Assembly: GCF_010119205.1 (NCBI RefSeq)
Contig: NZ_WRXM01000002.1
Location: 860,982 to 924,981 of the forward strand
Reading direction: 5' to 3'
Source of the DNA: Haloarcula limicola
GTDB lineage: Archaea; Halobacteriota; Halobacteria; Halobacteriales; Haloarculaceae
DNA length: 64,000 bases
Shown piece by piece: positions 17,309 to 25,364 of the stretch. The first letter of the stretch is position 1, and each line of letters starts with the position of its first letter. The translations under genes were made by a program, and so were the position numbers. The notes under the pieces are model-generated. The model worked only from the letters and a program-made list of their open reading frames with translations. It did no database searches and was not told the DNA's origin.

Positions 17309-17492
17309 GCGCCTACTGAGGCGTTTTCAGCTACTTCGCTGGCACAGAAATACGTTACGAATCCCGAGTTCACAGCCGAGAGCCAACGCGTCGCACGCCG
17401 ACGCCGGCGACGGGACCGACCCGTCCGGTTGCGGCAGATTCGGATATGGACGAGAACGAGGAACGAAAGCAGACCGGCCGCGCCGAAAGACG

Positions 17493-17774
17493 CTACTTCC
17501 ACGTGAAGTACGTCAGCACGACGATACCGAGCGTTTCGAGAATTTGCAGGAGCATCATGACCTGAACGGCCAGGGTCGGCATCGCCGGCGCGTTGAAGTA
17601 GAAATACAGCGCGACGAGGTTCTCGGCCAGGAGGAAGGTGGCGAACAGGATCGTCCCGAGCGTCATCGGGGCGCGGATCTCCCGGTAGGTTCGCAGCCAG
17701 ATAGCTATCAGCCCCGCCAGTAACAGGACGTTGATGCCCGCTGCGACGCGGGCGGCGTCCAGTACGAGACTCAT
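17493..17774 (-). CDS. small three-helix membrane protein, paired with a winged-helix regulator
   Basis: 93 residues from the ATG at 17772-17774 (MSLVLDAARVAAGINVLLLA); upstream codons are polar and arginine-rich, so the longer frame is rejected. Three membrane helices span nearly the whole protein (VLLLAGLIAIWL, LGTILFATFLLAENLVALYF, VQVMMLLQILETLGIVVLTYF). It lies 63 bases downstream of a winged-helix gene on the same strand. Such pairs recur in haloarchaeal genomes as far as I recall. A protein of similar size and layout is at 48477-48785. Its function is unknown. Confidence 0.75.
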   Translation of the reverse strand: MSLVLDAARVAAGINVLLLAGLIAIWLRTYREIRAPMTLGTILFATFLLAENLVALYFYFNAPAMPTLAVQVMMLLQILETLGIVVLTYFTWK

Positions 17775-17837
17775 CGTGCGTGCTCCCGTCTCCCGACGGC
17801 GGACCGCGGCCATCGGGGGAGTTTCGTCGAGCTCATA

Positions 17838-18116
17838 TCAGTCGTCCACCTGTGTGAGTATCTTCTCGACCGTCTCCCAGTGATTCCGCGTCCGGTCGCT
17901 CGGGAGATACACGGCGCCGTAGTCCTGCTCGCTGCTCGTGATGACCCCGTTGGCTTCGAGCACGTCGAGGTGGTAGCGGGCCGTGTTGTACGCCAGATCG
18001 AGGTCATCGGCTAGCTGGTTGGCGTTTCTGGGCCGTTCGTCCAGCGCACGCAAGACGCGAGCGCGGTTCGGTCCTCCGCGGGTACCGGCGAGAGTCTGCC
18101 AGAGGACCGTGTCCAT
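17838..18116 (-). CDS. winged-helix (ArsR-like) transcriptional regulator
   Basis: 92 residues, one DNA-binding domain: RARVLRALDERPRNANQLADDLDLAYNTARYHLDVLEANGVITSSEQ is a textbook winged helix, with recognition helix around LAYNTARYHLDVL and a wing ending GAVYLPSD. No effector-binding domain is present. It probably regulates the membrane protein gene that follows and perhaps itself. The start is ATG at 18116. Confidence 0.85.
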   Translation of the reverse strand: MDTVLWQTLAGTRGGPNRARVLRALDERPRNANQLADDLDLAYNTARYHLDVLEANGVITSSEQDYGAVYLPSDRTRNHWETVEKILTQVDD

Positions 18117-18356
18117 GCTGGTGTATAGTTGCCGCCAGCGAGCAAGAATCCACCGGCGGATGGGCAGAGCGGTACCCGACGCGTCGGTCCCGGCCGGCCC
18201 CGCCAGCCGGGTCGGAGACGGAGGGGTCCATGTTTCATACCTCCGATAATACAGGGTAAAAGCCTTTCGGGGGAGCTAACTAAAACGCCCGTAAACCGTT
18301 CCCAGAGAGAGTATGGCCGGATTTGGGTGAGAGTTTCGGCAGATTCTCGAAAACTG

Positions 18357-18364
18357 TTATCTAT
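18357..18364 (+). promoter_or_regulatory. TATA-like box for the DUF4397 lipoprotein gene
   Basis: TTATCTAT is centred 27 bases before the ATG at 18388, consistent with a leaderless transcript. The rest of the 270-base intergenic region (18117-18387) shows no gene. Confidence 0.55.
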
Positions 18365-18387
18365 CCATCATACGCAGTCGGGAGTGG

Positions 18388-19839
18388 ATGTCATCAGATA
18401 CAGCGGAGACGAGTCGACGACGGGTACTGTTCGGCATCGGGACCGGGTTGACCGTCGGCCTCGCCGGGTGTGCCGGCGACGGCGGCAGCGGCGGCGACGG
18501 GACCGATACCCAGACGACTACTGACGCCGGGACGGAGACAGAAACTTCGACCGCGACCGATACGCCGATGGGGAACGCGTCGGTCCGGGTCGCGCACATG
18601 TCGCCCAACGCCCCGAACGTCGACGTCTACGTCGACGATTCGGCGGTGCTCGAAGACGTGCCCTTCGGCGCGGTCAGCGACTACCTCGACGTGCCCGCCG
18701 GCGAGCGGATGGTCGAGATCACCGCCGCCGGCGACCGAGACACGTCGGTCTTCTCCGGAGCGGTCCCGGTCGAGGCGGAGACGGCCTACACGGTCGCCGC
18801 GATCGGCGAGATCGGTGAGGAGGCCGACCAGCCCTTTGAACCCCTGATTCTGGAAGACGACAACAGCGACCCCGGCGGCGAGACGGCTCGCGTCCGACTC
18901 GTCCACGCCTCGCCGGACGCGCCGGCCGTCGACGTGACCCTCGCGTCGAGCGGGGACGCCGTCTACGACGGCGTCGCCTACGGCGAGTCCGAATACGTCG
19001 AGGTACCCGCCGGCGACTACACGCTACAGGTCCGCGGCGACACGGAGAGCAACGACGGCGACGTCGCCGCCGAGTTCGACGTGAGCCTCGCCGGCGGGCA
19101 GGTCTACACCGCCTTCGCCGCGGGCTACCTCTCGCCGGACGACGAGCCGGCCGACACCCCCTTCGACCTCGTCGTCGCACAGGACACGGCGGGCGAGTCG
19201 ACGGGCGACGACCCAGCGAGCGTCCGCGTCGCGCACATGTCGCCAAACGCCCCGAACGTCGACGTCTACGTCGACGGGTCGGCGGTGCTCGAAGACGTGC
19301 CCTTCGGCGCGGTCAGCGACTACCTCGACGTGCCCGCCGGCAGCCGAACCGTCGAGATCACCGCCGCCGGCGACGCCGAGACGTCCGTCTTCGAGGGTGA
19401 CGTGAGCGTCGAGAGCGGGCAGGCCTACACGATCGTCGCGGCGGGCGAGATCGGCGAGGAAGCCGACGAACCCTTCCAGCCGCTCGTGCTCTCGGACGAC
19501 ACCGCCAGTCCGAGCGACGACACCGCTCGCCTCCGAGCGGTCCACGTCTCGCCGGACGCGCCGGCCGTCGACATCACGGCCGCGTCGAGCGGCGACGCGC
19601 TGTTCGACGGCGTCGCCTACACCGAATCCGGGACGGTCGAGGTGCCCGCCGGCGACTACACCGTCCAGATTCGGGGTGACACGGAGAGCAACGACGGCGA
19701 CGTCGTCGCCGACTTCGACGTGAGTCTCGCCGGCGGACAGGCCTACACCGCCTTCGCCGCGGGCTACCTCTCGCCGGACGACGAGCCGGCCGACACCCCC
19801 TTCGACCTCGTCGTCGCCCAAGACACCGGCGGGATGTAG
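18388..19839 (+). CDS. Tat-exported lipoprotein with four DUF4397-like domains
   Basis: 483 residues. A twin-arginine signal with lipobox opens the protein (RRRVLFGIGTGLTVGLAGC, lipid-modified Cys near residue 28), followed by a T/D/G-rich linker. Then come four beta-rich DUF4397 units: VRVAHMSPNAPNVDVYVDDSAVLEDVPFG, VRLVHASPDAPAVDVTLAS, and a second copy of this pair. The protein should be anchored outside the membrane. DUF4397 proteins are surface-exposed, but their ligand is unknown to me. The gene ends 102 bases before the next one on the same strand. Confidence 0.88.
   Translation: MSSDTAETSRRRVLFGIGTGLTVGLAGCAGDGGSGGDGTDTQTTTDAGTETETSTATDTPMGNASVRVAHMSPNAPNVDVYVDDSAVLEDVPFGAVSDYLDVPAGERMVEITAAGDRDTSVFSGAVPVEAETAYTVAAIGEIGEEADQPFEPLILEDDNSDPGGETARVRLVHASPDAPAVDVTLASSGDAVYDGVAYGESEYVEVPAGDYTLQVRGDTESNDGDVAAEFDVSLAGGQVYTAFAAGYLSPDDEPADTPFDLVVAQDTAGESTGDDPASVRVAHMSPNAPNVDVYVDGSAVLEDVPFGAVSDYLDVPAGSRTVEITAAGDAETSVFEGDVSVESGQAYTIVAAGEIGEEADEPFQPLVLSDDTASPSDDTARLRAVHVSPDAPAVDITAASSGDALFDGVAYTESGTVEVPAGDYTVQIRGDTESNDGDVVADFDVSLAGGQAYTAFAAGYLSPDDEPADTPFDLVVAQDTGGM
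18580..19819 (+). repeat. internal tandem duplication (639-base period) inside the DUF4397 gene
   Basis: Bases from about 18580 repeat from about 19219 with a constant offset of 639 bases (213 codons). Some stretches are almost identical in DNA, including silent positions: 18644-18703 against 19283-19342, and 19106-19180 against 19745-19819. The match indicates a recent duplication or gene conversion. Confidence 0.85.
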
Positions 19840-19941
19840 CCGCCGCTGCCCCGCCCCATCCTTCTCCCGCCCGGTCCCCGAACGCTTCGGCCCACGTCTC
19901 CGAGACGCTTTTAGGTCGCCGCGGCCTACGCGACCACAAGC

Positions 19942-20394
19942 GTGGCCATCACGGACAAGATCTACGTCAAGAACCACCAGCAGCTCGTCTCCCAGCTAGA
20001 GACGAGTTTCCCGAAGGGGGCGTTCAAGGGGGCGACGCTGGACATCCTCTTTCAGGGCGAGGGGCTGGCGAAGCTCGACGACGCCTCGCAGGACCGCGTG
20101 CTGGACTTCGCGGAGGACTTCCTGGACTGTGACTGTCAGGCCAACCCACACTGTGGCTGTCCCGAGCGGAAGTTCGTCGCCTACCTGCTGGAACTGCGCG
20201 AACAGGGCCTCGGCCCCGACGCGGTCGTCGACGTGATGAGCGACGACTACCTGCTGTACGCCTATCCGGGCGATATGCTCTCCTTCCTGGACGACTCCGT
20301 CCGGACGCTCGAAGCCGTCGAGACGCTGGCCCAGGTCGACGGCCGGGACGAGGTAGCTGAAGAGGTACAGCAGCGACGCAATCGACTGATGTAA
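19942..20394 (+). CDS. conserved haloarchaeal protein with a cysteine cluster
   Basis: 150 residues from the GTG at 19942-19944. It is mostly helical and soluble. A central DFLDCDCQANPHCGCPERKF carries four cysteines and a histidine within 12 residues, suggesting a metal or iron-sulfur site. The remainder (SQLETSFPKGAFKGATLDILF, LGPDAVVDVMSDDYLLYAYPGDMLSFLDD) looks well ordered and conserved in type, but I cannot name a function. It is followed 15 bases later by the convergent Dps genes. Confidence 0.78.
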   Translation: MAITDKIYVKNHQQLVSQLETSFPKGAFKGATLDILFQGEGLAKLDDASQDRVLDFAEDFLDCDCQANPHCGCPERKFVAYLLELREQGLGPDAVVDVMSDDYLLYAYPGDMLSFLDDSVRTLEAVETLAQVDGRDEVAEEVQQRRNRLM

Positions 20395-20409
20395 CGCGGC
20401 GGAGGTGGG

Positions 20410-20988
20410 TTAGTTCTCGGAGCCGACGGCGTCGCTCCGGACGAGCGTGTCGTCGGCCAGGTATCGCGCGAGCGTCTGGGCGTCTTCCTCCAGCATCTTG
20501 AGGTGGACGCTCAGCAGTTCGTTCGTCGCCTGGTCGCCGAACCGGTCCGCCAGTTCGACGTGGTCTCGCATCTGTACCGCGAGCGTCGCGTAGCCGTCGA
20601 GGTCGCGCGAGAGCGACGAGCGCACGTCGTAACGATGAGGCGTCTCGATGGAGAGCGGGGCGTGCTGTCGGATACCCATCGGACCACAGACCGGTACGCC
20701 GCCGAGGGCGTGGACGCGGAGCGCGAGGTCGTCGGTCATCTCCGCGAGCCTGTCGGCGGCCGACCGGAGGAACTCGGCGACGTCGCCGAACTCCGCCCCG
20801 TCGACGGTCCAGTAGTGCTTTCTGACCTGGTTGAACAGCAGGTAGAACCCGGAGAGCTCGGCGTTCAGTGCCGCCACCAGCTCTTCCGCAGCGGCCCGGT
20901 TCAGCCGGAGTTCGTTCGCGCGGACGGTGTCCCACTCCTGCCGGCGGTGGTCCGCGCCGGGGTCTCGGAGATGTGGCGTGCTCGTCAT
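20410..20988 (-). CDS. Dps/ferritin-like protein, paralog 1
   Basis: 192 residues from the ATG at 20986-20988; a long open frame upstream belongs to a shadow of the neighbour. The four-helix pattern of Dps is clear: LNAELSGFYLLFNQVRKHYWTVDG (helix A), FGDVAEFLRSAADRLAEMTDDLALRVHALGG (helix B), the connecting short helix, and ATNELLSVHLKMLEEDAQTLARYLADD (helix D). Dps proteins form 12-subunit shells that oxidise and store iron and protect DNA. Alignment by eye suggests that only part of the ferroxidase site is kept (see finding). It begins two bases after the stop of paralog 2, so the two are co-transcribed. Confidence 0.87.
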   Translation of the reverse strand: MTSTPHLRDPGADHRRQEWDTVRANELRLNRAAAEELVAALNAELSGFYLLFNQVRKHYWTVDGAEFGDVAEFLRSAADRLAEMTDDLALRVHALGGVPVCGPMGIRQHAPLSIETPHRYDVRSSLSRDLDGYATLAVQMRDHVELADRFGDQATNELLSVHLKMLEEDAQTLARYLADDTLVRSDAVGSEN

Positions 20989-20990
20989 GG

Positions 20991-21566
20991 TCAGTCGAGC
21001 GCCCCCTCCCGGACGAGCGTGTCGTCTTCGAGGAACTGCTCGATCTCGTGAGCGTCGTCTTCGAGCGTCGTCAGGTGGTCGCGCAGGCGCTCCGCCGTAC
21101 CCGAATCGCCCACGCCCTCGGCGAGGTCGACGTGTTCGCGCATGCTCGCGACCAGCGTCGCGTAGCCGTCGAGGTCCCCGGCGAGCGAGGCGCGCAGGTC
21201 GTAGAGACCCTCCGCCTCTAAGTGGACCGCGGCGCGCTCCTGAATCGTCGGGGGCGTGTTCGGCGGGATCCCGCCCAGTTCGACGATGCGGACCGCGAGG
21301 TCGTCGTTGACCTCGCGAGTGCGCTTGTAGGCGGCTTCGAGGAACTCGGCGACCTCGTGGAACTCGGCTCCCTCGGCCGTCCAGAAGTGCTTCCGCAGAA
21401 GATAGAAGAGGTTGAACGAGCCGGCGAAATCGACGCCGAGCGCGTCCACGACCGCCGCCGCGTCGTCGCGATCGATTCTGAGTTCGTTCGCGTCGAGCGT
21501 TCCCCACTCCTGGCGGCGGTCGCCGCGCTCAGGTTCGCGGACCAGGCCCAGTTGTTCTCTCGTCAT
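20991..21566 (-). CDS. Dps/ferritin-like protein, paralog 2
   Basis: 191 residues, first gene of the two-gene dps operon. The same fold as the downstream paralog: DFAGSFNLFYLLRKHFWTAEG, FHEVAEFLEAAYKRTREVNDDLAVRIVELGG and ERLRDHLTTLEDDAHEIEQFLEDDTLV. The ending closely resembles haloarchaeal DpsA (DDTLV..GAL). Both paralogs have the same gap pattern, so they arose by duplication and then diverged widely. A TATA box at 21635-21643 lies upstream. Confidence 0.88.
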   Translation of the reverse strand: MTREQLGLVREPERGDRRQEWGTLDANELRIDRDDAAAVVDALGVDFAGSFNLFYLLRKHFWTAEGAEFHEVAEFLEAAYKRTREVNDDLAVRIVELGGIPPNTPPTIQERAAVHLEAEGLYDLRASLAGDLDGYATLVASMREHVDLAEGVGDSGTAERLRDHLTTLEDDAHEIEQFLEDDTLVREGALD

Positions 21567-21634
21567 CTATCCACCGTGACCGAGCGTTCCCGTGGCATGT
21601 CTCATCACTCTGTTCTCCCTTGGCGAGCCTCCCC

Positions 21635-21643
21635 TATAAATAT
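21635..21643 (-). promoter_or_regulatory. TATA box of the dps operon
   Basis: On the minus strand TATTTATAG followed by a G run. Transcription should start near 21612, leaving a leader of about 45 bases before the ATG at 21566. The 310-base region 21567-21875 contains no gene; a second AT-rich run (ATAAAAATATAATATATTTG) lies at about 21789-21808. Confidence 0.6.
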
Positions 21644-21875
21644 TAGCAGAGCGATAATAATTAGGCGAGCCCAAACCGCGGGCGCGGGTAGCGCGAACGA
21701 GCAAAAGGTCGTTCAGACCGTCTCCCATTCGATATTCGGCCGGTCTACGACTCGGAAAAGCGCCCGAAAGAGGGCGACCGTCGGTCCCGATAAAAATATA
21801 ATATATTTGTCAAGTTTGCGAAACAGCTAGCATCCGACTGGAGAGAGAAACAGCGACGAGTACGCCGACGGTCGA

Positions 21876-22304
21876 TCAGCGGTCGTCGAAACTGCCGATG
21901 CGGTAGGAGGCGTCCTCGTCCTCGCCCTCGTCCAGGTCCTCTAAGTGGATGACCTCGTCCTGGTCCATCTCGTCGAGTTGCTGGCGGAGCTTCGTGACGT
22001 AGCGCTTGTGCTCTTCGAGCTGCTCGCGGAGGTGTTCGGCTTCCAGTTCGAGGCGTTCGTGCTCGCGGACGAAGCTCTTCGGCACCTCGACCTTCGGCGG
22101 GAAGCTCTCGGCGTTGCTCTCCTCCGCGGCTTCGAGTTCGTGTTCCGGCGCGACCTTCACCTGCCCGTCGTGGGCGACCAGCGTGTCGACGTAGTCCCGA
22201 AACACCGCGGAGAGGGAGATGTCCCGCTCCTCGGCGATCTCGCGGAGCGTCTCGAACTTGTCCTCGCTCACGCGAAAGGAGATGGTCTTGTTCTTGTTCC
22301 CCAT
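21876..22304 (-). CDS. ribbon-helix-helix (CopG/MetJ-like) DNA-binding protein with coiled-coil tail
   Basis: 142 residues from the ATG at 22302-22304. The first 45 residues have the ribbon-helix-helix pattern: a beta strand NKTISFRVSEDKFETLREI, then helix, turn and helix (ERDISLSAVFRDYVDTLV). Residues about 75-120 are a charged coiled coil (EHERLELEAEHLREQLEEHK...LRQQLDEMDQ), ending in an acidic tail. The coiled coil would dimerise the protein beyond the usual dimer of this fold. It is probably a transcriptional regulator or nucleoid-associated factor; targets are unknown. Confidence 0.82.
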   Translation of the reverse strand: MGNKNKTISFRVSEDKFETLREIAEERDISLSAVFRDYVDTLVAHDGQVKVAPEHELEAAEESNAESFPPKVEVPKSFVREHERLELEAEHLREQLEEHKRYVTKLRQQLDEMDQDEVIHLEDLDEGEDEDASYRIGSFDDR

Positions 22305-22430
22305 AGTTGTCTGCAATTCGTCACTCACCCTATTTAACGATTTGTCAGACGCTCGCACGGAACGCCGGCCGCCGAAAGAAAGCGACCGAGCAACCGCAGG
22401 CGTTTACCCCGCGCCGGCCGCGCCTCCGGT

Positions 22431-22847
22431 ATGGACGCGACCGCACATCACTACGCCGTCACCGTCAGCGACCTCGATCGCGCCGTCTCGTTCTACCGCG
22501 ACGCGCTCGAACTGGACGTCCTCGCCCGGTTCTCCGTCGGCGGCGGCGCCTTCGCCACCGGCGTCGGTATCGAGGGAGCCAGCGCCGACTTCGCGCATCT
22601 GGACGCCGGCGGCGCACGGATAGAACTCGTCGAGTACGCGCCCGAAGGCGAGCCCCGTTCCGACGGGGATCTCAACCGACCCGGCGCGACCCACCTCGGT
22701 CTCGAAGTCGAGGACCTGGACGCCGTTTACGAGGGCCTCTCAGACGAGGTCGAGACGCTTTCGGAACCACAGACCACCGAGAGCGGGACGCGTATCTGCT
22801 TCCTGCGAGACCCCGAGGGGACGCTGGTCGAACTGCTGGAGACGTGA
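22431..22847 (+). CDS. VOC-superfamily (glyoxalase/dioxygenase-like) protein
   Basis: 138 residues covering one glyoxalase-type domain of two beta-alpha-beta-beta-beta units: HHYAVTVSDLDRAVSFYRDALELDV and THLGLEVEDLDAVYEGL...RICFLRDPEGTLVELLE. The histidine near the start and the glutamate in LVELLE are the usual metal ligands of this superfamily. Possible activities include methylmalonyl-CoA epimerase-like or lyase reactions, but the substrate cannot be inferred. It is a single gene. Confidence 0.85.
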   Translation: MDATAHHYAVTVSDLDRAVSFYRDALELDVLARFSVGGGAFATGVGIEGASADFAHLDAGGARIELVEYAPEGEPRSDGDLNRPGATHLGLEVEDLDAVYEGLSDEVETLSEPQTTESGTRICFLRDPEGTLVELLET

Positions 22848-22902
22848 TCGCCCGGGAAAAGTCAGCCGAGCGGAGCCGCGACGCCGACGTGCCGCCGTTC
22901 GG

Positions 22903-23514
22903 TCAGTCGGCGCTCGCTTCGGCCTGTTCGTCCTGCATGCTCTCTAGGGCCCCGACCACCGAGTCGCGGTACGCCGAGACGTCCTCGCCGTACTCCTCGT
23001 AGGCCATCGAGACGTACTCGTCGGTCGCGGCGTCCTCGGGGTCCGCCTCGGTGAACCGGCGGATCCGGTCGAGGGTCCGATCGGCCGTCTCGACGACCCA
23101 GCGGTCGCGCGTCGCCTCGTCGACCTGCGAGATGGACTCGGGGCGGACGGAGACGTTCACGTCGCCCTCGTCGGTCTCGTAGGTCCGAGGCTTGCCGACC
23201 ACGGCGACGTACGCCGGCGGTTCCAGCTCCCGGAGCATCGAGGCAGCGTCGGGCTGGTACTGCCCGGCGTACATGAAGAACGTATCGCCGTTCGGGTCGA
23301 CGACGCGTCCCTGCCAGTACTCGCTGTCCTCGCCGACGTCCTCCGTCTCGGTGAGCGTGCCGACGAGGAACACGCGGTTCGCGCGCTCGCCCGTCGGGAG
23401 GAGGACGTACACCGGCGCTCGGTCGTCGTCCGATTCCTTGAACGTGTAGCTCGCGTCGTTGAACTCGCGGGCGAAGACGCGGCGGGCGACTTCGCGGGTG
23501 GGTGTACTCGCCAT
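22903..23514 (-). CDS. rpap3: RPA-associated protein (OB-fold)
   Basis: 203 residues. REVARRVFAREFNDASYTFKE at the N-terminus and the central OB-fold (ANRVFLVGTLTETEDVGED...GQYQPDAASML...YVAVVGKP) match archaeal RPA-associated proteins (COG3390), which form a complex with RPA and help protect single-stranded DNA. The ATG at 23512-23514 touches the stop of the RPA gene with no gap, so the two are translated from one message. The suffix 3 follows the Haloferax pair in which the RPA has a zinc finger; that assignment is tentative. Confidence 0.87.
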   Translation of the reverse strand: MASTPTREVARRVFAREFNDASYTFKESDDDRAPVYVLLPTGERANRVFLVGTLTETEDVGEDSEYWQGRVVDPNGDTFFMYAGQYQPDAASMLRELEPPAYVAVVGKPRTYETDEGDVNVSVRPESISQVDEATRDRWVVETADRTLDRIRRFTEADPEDAATDEYVSMAYEEYGEDVSAYRDSVVGALESMQDEQAEASAD

Positions 23515-24456
23515 CTAGATCGACCTCGCTTTGATCAGCACTTCGTCGGCATCCACTGCCCCGGTCAGTCGCTCCTGTTCGTCCGCGAGGACGTACCGGC
23601 CGAACGTCGGCCCGGTGACGCGGTAGTACCGGCCGAGGATGTCGTCGCGCATCTCGTCGGCGACGACCGTGGTGTCGAGCGCGTCCATCGCCATCTCCTT
23701 GGCTTCCTCTAAGGTGATGCCGGTGAGTTGCTCGGTCGCCTCCTCGTCGAAGATGACCTCGGTGACCTCCTCGCCGTCGTCCAGGACGCCCTTGATGCGG
23801 AGGTCGAACTCGCCCTCGACCTCGCCGTGTTCGCTACAGCGGCCGTTCTGGAGGACGCGGGTGCAGTCCTCCTCGGGGCAGCGCTTGATGAGCCCCGACC
23901 CCGACTGGATGTCGACGAGCGCGCCCTCGACCTCGACGCTGTCGTCGCCGACGTCGATCGCCTCGTCGAGTTCCTCGATCGTCGTCGTCCGGTTGAGCTT
24001 CACGGAGAAGCGGCCCTGATACTCGTCGGTGACGACGTTGCGGAGGGAGTAGGATTTCCCCTCTTCGAGTTCCGGCAGGTCGGACTTCGACCACTTGGTG
24101 AACTTGATGGTGCCCGTCTCGTCGCCGAGTAAGCCGACCTGCGCGACGGCGTCGGCCCGCGGGTCCCACAGGTCCACGACGGTGACGCGCATGTCGACCC
24201 ACTCCTCGGGCGAGTCGACGTCCGACACCTGCACCTGTTCGTTGCCGCCGGACCCGCCGCCCAACTGGTCGCGGTCCATTCCGGCCTCGTCTAGGTACGT
24301 GTTGACGACGCTCCGGCGGGCTTCGCTCATCGGGACTTTGTACTCGTTGACCAGCGTGTCGAGTCGCTCCTCGACGTCCTCGACGTCGAGATCTAGCTGG
24401 TCGCTGAACTGCTCGTGTACTTCCTCTGCGTGGGTACGCAAATCTGAATCACTCAT
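23515..24456 (-). CDS. rpa3: replication protein A, single-strand DNA-binding (zinc-finger type)
   Basis: 313 residues. It has an N-terminal helical segment (SEARRSVVNTYLDEAGMD), an OB fold (VDMRVTVVDLWDPRADAVAQVGLLGDETGTIKFTKW), then a second OB-like domain holding a zinc-finger motif CPEEDC...CSEHG, and a C-terminal region including YYRVTGPTFGRYVLADEQ. This is the archaeal RPA that coats single-stranded DNA in replication and repair. It is the first gene of the operon with rpap. The symbol assumes equivalence to Haloferax rpa3. Confidence 0.9.
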   Translation of the reverse strand: MSDSDLRTHAEEVHEQFSDQLDLDVEDVEERLDTLVNEYKVPMSEARRSVVNTYLDEAGMDRDQLGGGSGGNEQVQVSDVDSPEEWVDMRVTVVDLWDPRADAVAQVGLLGDETGTIKFTKWSKSDLPELEEGKSYSLRNVVTDEYQGRFSVKLNRTTTIEELDEAIDVGDDSVEVEGALVDIQSGSGLIKRCPEEDCTRVLQNGRCSEHGEVEGEFDLRIKGVLDDGEEVTEVIFDEEATEQLTGITLEEAKEMAMDALDTTVVADEMRDDILGRYYRVTGPTFGRYVLADEQERLTGAVDADEVLIKARSI

Positions 24457-24517
24457 GTGCTGTCACTGTCTCCGCCTTGTTTTCGATGGGAGACATTCGA
24501 CGATTGGTCGGCCTCAC

Positions 24518-24524
24518 GTATAAA
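24518..24524 (-). promoter_or_regulatory. TATA box of the rpa operon
   Basis: Minus-strand TTTATAC; expected transcription start near 24494, giving a leader of just under 40 bases before the ATG at 24456. Confidence 0.5.
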
Positions 24525-24664
24525 CTCTCGCTCGCCGGAGTGAAAGTGAAAACCGCGAAGTGACGACCTGTCTGGGTCGGCTTTCCCGGTGAGTGGGGGG
24601 CCCGCGACGTGTCGGCGCTGCCGCCGCACACGCGAGAAGATTGATTGGGTAGCAGTCGTAACGA

Positions 24665-24970
24665 GTGGACGTGACCGACGACGAGCAGGGCGACAGCGAG
24701 CGACTCGGACGGTTCATCCAGCAGACGCTCCGGTCGGTCGAGAACCAGCTCTCGGACGCCAAGCGCGCCTACAGCGACGGGAAACGGGCGGCGCTGGTCG
24801 GCCTACCGACGGACGAGGACGGGCGCGCCCGCGTCGTCTGTCGCCGCCACGCCGAGTACCGCGCCGTCTCGCTCGACCCCGCCTCCCGGCCCGACTGCTT
24901 CGACGCCGACCACCCGGACTGTCAGGGCTGCGTCGAGGACATCCGCGACGGGAGTATCGAGACGTGGTGA
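24665..24970 (+). CDS. small cysteine/histidine-containing hypothetical protein
   Basis: 101 residues from a GTG at 24665 (a GTG two codons later is equally possible). The first half is a helix (RLGRFIQQTLRSVENQLSDAKRAYSDGKRAAL). The second half contains VVCRRH, DCFDADHPDC and QGC, that is four Cys and two His, arranged like a small zinc site. I do not recognise a named family. It lies divergently from the rpa operon across a 208-base gap. Confidence 0.65.
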   Translation: MDVTDDEQGDSERLGRFIQQTLRSVENQLSDAKRAYSDGKRAALVGLPTDEDGRARVVCRRHAEYRAVSLDPASRPDCFDADHPDCQGCVEDIRDGSIETW

Positions 24971-25115
24971 GCGACGCCATCGTATCACCGTCGGCCGATT
25001 TTCCAGTCGAAATAGGGGGGTTGTGGGAGACGGTGACGAGCGGCGACACTCGGTTCGAGCGGGCGTGACTACCCCGGGGAAAGGGTTCATTACCGTCGCT
25101 GTCGAGAGAGGGGGC

Positions 25116-25343
25116 ATGGACGGGATGGCGCGGCAGTTCTGGCTCACCGTCGTTCCGCTGCTCGCGGGCTTCTCGGCGGTCGGACTTCTCGTTCTGGCCG
25201 CGCTCTTTCCCGACCAGTTGTACGAAGTCGGGAGTACCACCTACGTCGCAACGGCCGCCGTCGCGCTCGTCTCGCTCGGGATACTTGTGTGGCAACTCGC
25301 CGCTGGCGGCGGGTCGAGCGCCGACCGGTACGAGCGGCTCTGA
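25116..25343 (+). CDS. small two-helix membrane protein, unknown
   Basis: 75 residues beginning MDGMARQFWLTVVPLLAG. Two strong membrane helices (about 8-30 and 41-60) and a short polar tail ending DRYERL. The open frame reaches back to a GTG at 25023, but the preceding codons have no membrane or family character. The function is unknown. It is convergent with the SDR gene, 21 bases apart. Confidence 0.6.
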   Translation: MDGMARQFWLTVVPLLAGFSAVGLLVLAALFPDQLYEVGSTTYVATAAVALVSLGILVWQLAAGGGSSADRYERL

Positions 25344-25364
25344 CGCTACCGAGCGGCGCTGCGC

